A DNA stretch of 9,048 nt. Source: Xanthobacteraceae bacterium. GTDB lineage: Bacteria > Pseudomonadota > Alphaproteobacteria > Rhizobiales > Xanthobacteraceae. The position numbers were made by a program, and so were the translations under genes. The stretch lies in NCBI GenBank assembly GCA_030037105.1, contig JASHRY010000244.1, positions 1 through 9,048 of the forward strand, read 5' to 3'. Position 1 is the stretch's first letter. The number at the start of each line of letters is the position of its first letter. The notes under the pieces were generated by a model. That model worked only from the letters and a program-made list of their open reading frames with translations. It was not told the DNA's origin and did not search any database. Of this stretch, positions 5,948-9,048 are shown piece by piece.

Positions 5948-7273
5948 ATGGCCGAGCCGCTGAAAGTCGGTCTTGCCGGAGTGGGAACCGTCGGCACGGC
6001 CGTGCTGCGCCTGTTGCAGGAGGGACGCGACAAGCTCGCGGCGCGCTGCGGCCGCCCGATCGAGGTCGTCGCGCTCAGCGCCCGCTCGCGCGGCAAGAAG
6101 CGCGAAATCGATCTGAAGAAATTCCGCTGGGTTGCCGATCCCGTGGCGCTGGCGCGCGATCCGTCGATCGACGTCCTGGTCGAGGTCATCGGCGGCGCCG
6201 GCGACCCGGCCAAGCGCGCGGTGGAGATTGCGCTTGCGGCCGGCAAGCCGGTCGTGACCGCCAACAAGGCTTTGCTCGCGCGCCACGGTCACCGGCTCGC
6301 CGTGCTTGCGGAACGGCATCGCGCCGCGCTCAACTTCGAGGCGGCGGTCGCCGGCGGCATCCCGATCGTGAAGACGCTGCGCGAAGGATTGAACGGCAGC
6401 TCATTTACGCGCATCTACGGCATCCTCAACGGCACCTGCAACTATATCCTTTCGCGCATGGAACATGACCGGCTGGCGTTCGAGGAATGCCTGCAGGATG
6501 CGCAACGCCTCGGCTATGCGGAGGCGGATCCGGCCTTCGACGTCGAGGGCCATGACACCGCACAAAAGCTTGCGATCCTGGCGAGCCTCGCATTCGGGAC
6601 CAAGATCGATCCGGAGGCGGTCTATGTCGAAGGCATTTCCTCGATCACGCCCGCCGATCTCGACGCCGCGGACGAGCTCGGCTACCGCATCAAACTCCTC
6701 GGCGTGGCGGTGAGGACCGAAGCGGGGATCGAGCAGCGCGTGCATCCAACCATGGTGCCGAGGGAGACCGCCATCGCCCAGGTCATGGGCGTGACCAACG
6801 CGGTGACGGTCGATGCCGACGGCCTTGCCCCCATCACCCTGGTTGGACCGGGCGCCGGCGGCATGGCGACGGCCTCGGCCGTCGTTTCCGATCTCGCCGA
6901 TATTGCGCGCGGAGTACGCACGCCGCCGTTCGGCCGTCCGGCGGCGCGCATGACCACGATCCGCAAGGCGCCGATGCAGCGCCACGAAGGCGGCTACTAT
7001 ATCCGTCTGCTGGCGCGGGATCGCCCCGGCAGCGCCGCCACCATTGCGCGGCGGCTGGCGCAGCAGCGCATCTCGCTCGAGTCGATCATGCAACGCCACG
7101 AAGTCCGCACGGCGCCGCGCGCCAGTCGATCCGGCAATACCGGTGACCCGGTTCCGGTCATCCTGATCACTTACGCCACGAGCGAGGACGCGGTGCGCAA
7201 GGCGCTCGCCGCGGTGCGCCGCGACCGTGTAATCTCGGGGCGGCCGCAGGTGATCCGCATCGAGAAGAACTAG
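5948..7273 (+). CDS. hom: Homoserine dehydrogenase
   Basis: This enzyme reduces aspartate semialdehyde to homoserine with NAD(P)H, the branch point towards threonine and methionine. At 441 aa it is the monofunctional form with a C-terminal ACT domain. The N-terminal Rossmann motif is GVGTVG (residues 11-16), followed by VVTANKALL (102-110), NGTCNYILS (161-169) and the family signature GYAEADPAFDVEGHDTAQK (189-207) with catalytic Asp203 and Lys207. The ACT domain runs from about 349 to the end (YYIRLLARDRPG), and implies feedback inhibition, typically by threonine. ATG 5948 is chosen because MAEPLKVGLAGVGTVG matches the family N-terminus. No Shine-Dalgarno sequence is visible before it, so translation may be coupled to alaC, whose stop is 34 bases upstream. 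An unremarkable variable stretch (388-400) interrupts the ACT domain. Confidence 0.96.
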   Translation: MAEPLKVGLAGVGTVGTAVLRLLQEGRDKLAARCGRPIEVVALSARSRGKKREIDLKKFRWVADPVALARDPSIDVLVEVIGGAGDPAKRAVEIALAAGKPVVTANKALLARHGHRLAVLAERHRAALNFEAAVAGGIPIVKTLREGLNGSSFTRIYGILNGTCNYILSRMEHDRLAFEECLQDAQRLGYAEADPAFDVEGHDTAQKLAILASLAFGTKIDPEAVYVEGISSITPADLDAADELGYRIKLLGVAVRTEAGIEQRVHPTMVPRETAIAQVMGVTNAVTVDADGLAPITLVGPGAGGMATASAVVSDLADIARGVRTPPFGRPAARMTTIRKAPMQRHEGGYYIRLLARDRPGSAATIARRLAQQRISLESIMQRHEVRTAPRASRSGNTGDPVPVILITYATSEDAVRKALAAVRRDRVISGRPQVIRIEKN

Positions 7274-7321
7274 GGACCGTTTTCGGTATTCGCTGATTCA
7301 GGAGGAATCTTTGACTCGGCA

Positions 7322-7469
7322 GACCCCGTCCCTAACCCTCCCTTCAGCGGGAGTAAAAACCGATTCAGTGGGACGGAAAGTCGGCCCGCTTCTTCTTCCA
7401 CCGCCTGAAAGGGGGAGGACCGGGGGCACCCCGTCGCGCGAGCGCGACGGGGACCCCGAGGAGGGGGTC
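7322..7469. repeat. GC-rich palindromic intergenic repeat between hom and glpX
   Basis: The element is bounded by GACCCC at 7322-7327 and GGGGTC at 7464-7469. Its arms are complementary in part: CCCTCCCTTCAGCGG (7336-7350) against CCGCCTGAAAGGGGGAGG (7401-7418). Inside the right arm is a very strong hairpin, CCCCGTCGCGC (7429-7439) pairing perfectly with GCGCGACGGGG (7442-7452), extended by GGGG/CCCC (7423-7426 with 7454-7457). A smaller hairpin CTCCC/GGGAG lies at 7338-7353. Sequences of this style (phrases such as CCTAACCCTCCC and GAGGGGGTC) are scattered as small interspersed repeats in many alphaproteobacterial genomes; that it is repeated in this genome is inference. It is non-coding, probably non-autonomous, and could weaken or end transcription from hom into glpX. 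Confidence 0.7.
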
Positions 7470-7555
7470 GCAGGCCGCTCGCTGTGCGAAACACTCTTCG
7501 GTGATTCCAGGTGCTAGGCCGCCGTGGCGGCGCAGCAATCCGAACGAGAGGGACG

Positions 7556-8542
7556 ATGGCCTCGATCACTGTTCCGCACGCCCTGATGCTCGAGCGCATT
7601 CTCTCGCTGGAGATCGTGCGCGTGACCGAGCGGGCGGCGGTCAATGCGGCGCGGTTGCGCGGGCGCGGCGACGAGAAGGCCGCCGACCAGGCCGCGGTCG
7701 ACGCCATGCGCCGCGAGCTCAACAATCTGCCGATCGACGGCACGGTCGTGATCGGAGAGGGCGAGATGGACGAAGCGCCGATGCTGTTCATCGGCGAGAG
7801 GGTCGGCTCCAAGGCCGGCTTCAAAGTCGACATTGCCGTTGATCCGCTCGAAGGCACGACGCTCTGCGCCAAGAACATGCCGGGCGCCATTGCCACGCTC
7901 GCCATGGCCGAGGACGGCACGCTCCTGCACGCGACGGACATCTACATGGACAAGATCGCGGTCGGTCCCGGTTACCCTAGAGACGTGGTCGATCTCGACG
8001 CCCCGGCCGGCGACAACATCCTCAATCTGGCCAAGGCCAAGGGCGTGCGCCCGCACGGCATCACCGCCATGATTCTCGACCGCCCGCGCCACGCCGACCT
8101 GATCGCGGCGGTGCGTAAGGCCGGCGCCGCGGTGAGCCTGATCACCGACGGCGACATCGCCGGCGTCATCCATACCGCCGAACCGGACAAGACCGGAATC
8201 GACATCTATCTCGGCATCGGCGGGGCGCCCGAGGGCGTGCTCGCGGCCGCGGCGCTGCGCTGCATCGGCGGCCAGATGCAATGCCGCCTCGTGCTCGACA
8301 CCGAGGAGAAGCGCGCGCGCGCCGTCAAAATGGGAATTGCGGATCCGCGGCGCAAATATCGGATCGAGGACATGGTGCGCGGCGATTGCCTGTTCGCCGC
8401 GACCGGCGTCACCGACGGCCGCATGCTGCACGGGGTCAAGTTCGGCAACCATACCATCGAGACCGAAACGGTGGTGATGCGCTCGGCGACCGGCACGGTG
8501 CGCTGGATCCGTGCCGAGCATCGCCAGTTGGAGAAGTTCTAG
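7556..8542 (+). CDS. glpX: Class II fructose-1,6-bisphosphatase (GlpX)
   Basis: This enzyme hydrolyses fructose-1,6-bisphosphate to fructose-6-phosphate in gluconeogenesis; in autotrophs the same family can also act on sedoheptulose-1,7-bisphosphate. At 328 aa it has the family's normal length. The lithium-sensitive phosphatase metal-site motifs are intact: GEGEMDEAPML (67-77), DPLEGT (96-101), DRPRH (175-179), TDGDIAG (197-203) and GIGGAPEGV (220-228). The N-terminal segment LERILSLEIVRVTERAAVNAAR is typical. ATG 7556 is preferred over GTG 7511 because MASITVPHALMLERI resembles homologues and GAGAGGGA (7546-7553) provides a tight ribosome binding site. A small hairpin (7518-7531) lies just upstream. 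It follows hom in the same direction but is separated by 282 bases containing a palindromic repeat, so cotranscription may be reduced. Confidence 0.96.
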   Translation: MASITVPHALMLERILSLEIVRVTERAAVNAARLRGRGDEKAADQAAVDAMRRELNNLPIDGTVVIGEGEMDEAPMLFIGERVGSKAGFKVDIAVDPLEGTTLCAKNMPGAIATLAMAEDGTLLHATDIYMDKIAVGPGYPRDVVDLDAPAGDNILNLAKAKGVRPHGITAMILDRPRHADLIAAVRKAGAAVSLITDGDIAGVIHTAEPDKTGIDIYLGIGGAPEGVLAAAALRCIGGQMQCRLVLDTEEKRARAVKMGIADPRRKYRIEDMVRGDCLFAATGVTDGRMLHGVKFGNHTIETETVVMRSATGTVRWIRAEHRQLEKF

Positions 8543-8680
8543 GCGGCATTTGGGTCCGGCCGTTGCTGCGGCCCAATCCGGCGCGACCGGCTCGTGGCGA
8601 AGGACGGCGAAATCAGTGCGCCATGCCTCCATCGCCTCTCCGTCGCCACCAGTTAAAAGCCGTGATGGACGAACGCCTGG
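8543..8680. other. Short convergent spacer between glpX and the rraA-like gene
   Basis: There is no gene in these 138 bases. A modest hairpin, GGCCG (8558-8562) with CGGCC (8569-8573) and outer TTG/CAA pairs, lies 16 bases after the glpX stop and might help end transcription, but no T-run follows. Nothing else was recognised. Confidence 0.4.
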
Positions 8681-9048
8681 TTAGATGAAGCGATAGCCGC
8701 GCTGGCGGAGCTCGTCGGCCGCAATTCCGGTCGGTATCTCGCCGCGCGCAAATGCTTTCTTCTTCGCTGTTTCCTTCTCGAAATACGCCAACGCGGTGTC
8801 GGCCAATTCGGCGGCGACGGCGCGCGGGATCACGATAACGCCGTCCTCGTCACCGACGATCATATCGCCGGGGGTGACCACGACCCCGCCGCAGGCGATC
8901 GGCACATTCACGGCGCCATGGTCGACGCCCGCGGGATAGTGGAACGTGCGCGGCGTCACGTTGCGCGCAAAGGCCGGGAATGCGAGCGCGCGCAGTCCGG
9001 CGATGTCGCGCACCGCGCCGTCGACGACGATTCCGGCGATGCCCTTCG
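8681..9048 (-). CDS. RraA / HMG-aldolase family protein, C-terminal part (5' end outside window)
   Basis: The visible 121 codons are the C-terminal half of an RraA-like protein (whole members are usually about 210-240 aa); the frame stays open to the window edge, so the start lies to the right. The family includes the RNase E inhibitor RraA and divalent-metal-dependent 4-hydroxy-4-methyl-2-oxoglutarate/4-carboxy-4-hydroxy-2-oxoadipate aldolases of aromatic degradation. Recognisable are GIAGIVVDGAVRD, with the Arg-Asp pair used for substrate and metal binding, HGAVNVPIACGGVVVTPGDMIVGDEDGVIVIPR, and a helical tail ending GYRFI. A GTG at 9013 is internal to the conserved region and is not the start. 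The residues seen do not separate regulator from aldolase; an unassigned aldolase-type role is likeliest. It converges with glpX. Confidence 0.88.
   Translation of the reverse strand, partial: KGIAGIVVDGAVRDIAGLRALAFPAFARNVTPRTFHYPAGVDHGAVNVPIACGGVVVTPGDMIVGDEDGVIVIPRAVAAELADTALAYFEKETAKKKAFARGEIPTGIAADELRQRGYRFI

Noticed and set aside
7311..7517. 68-codon frame from TTG across the palindromic repeat
   Set aside because: Despite a good AGGAGG, the peptide is a translation of inverted-repeat DNA with no protein-like features; it is kept only as an alternative in a finding.
7514..8632. 372-codon minus-strand frame opposite glpX
   Set aside because: Antisense shadow of glpX without recognisable motifs.
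1..9048. CRISPR array, tRNA, rRNA, transposase or phage genes
   Set aside because: No regularly spaced direct repeats, no cloverleaf-like or TTCGA-loop sequence, and no transposase or phage motifs were seen in any frame.

Overview
The window looks like chromosomal DNA from a GC-rich alphaproteobacterium, probably of the order Hyphomicrobiales (Rhizobiales; Bradyrhizobium/Rhodopseudomonas/Xanthobacter-like). The reasons are strong GC bias at third codon positions, a class I PHA synthase, an AlaC-type aminotransferase followed by hom and glpX (a gene order I recall from this group), and a palindromic GC-rich intergenic repeat of the kind scattered through such genomes. The assignment is inference from gene content and memory, not a database match.

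Layout, left to right. Positions 1-394 hold no convincing gene but contain the leader of argC: a good sigma70-like promoter, a 30-codon arginine-rich reading frame and a weak hairpin plus T-tract. argC (arginine biosynthesis) occupies 395-1453 on the plus strand. It converges, with only 14 bases between stop codons, on a type II toxin-antitoxin pair on the minus strand: a Phd/YefM-like antitoxin (1863-2093) and a PIN-domain VapC toxin (1468-1866). The pair has its own promoter, and tandem palindromes overlap the -10 box. phaC (2175-3953, minus) encodes the polyhydroxyalkanoate synthase. An AT-richer divergent region separates it from a plus-strand cluster: a small lipoprotein (4292-4651), the aminotransferase alaC (4696-5913), homoserine dehydrogenase hom (5948-7273), a 148-base palindromic repeat, and glpX, class II fructose-1,6-bisphosphatase (7556-8542). 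The window ends inside a minus-strand RraA/HMG-aldolase-family gene (8681 to beyond 9048).

How the genes fit together. Most of the window is central and amino-acid metabolism. argC carries the third step of arginine synthesis. alaC and hom link pyruvate/alanine nitrogen metabolism and the aspartate family (Thr/Met). glpX serves gluconeogenesis or the Calvin cycle. phaC stores carbon as polyester granules. The toxin-antitoxin pair and the repeat look like later insertions into this ordinary backbone. The clearest candidates for something undescribed are the argC leader, which can be drawn as a 1:2 / 2:3 / 3:4 attenuator with four consecutive Arg codons, and the repeat that seems to have separated a strong Shine-Dalgarno sequence from glpX. 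Both are hypotheses from sequence inspection only.
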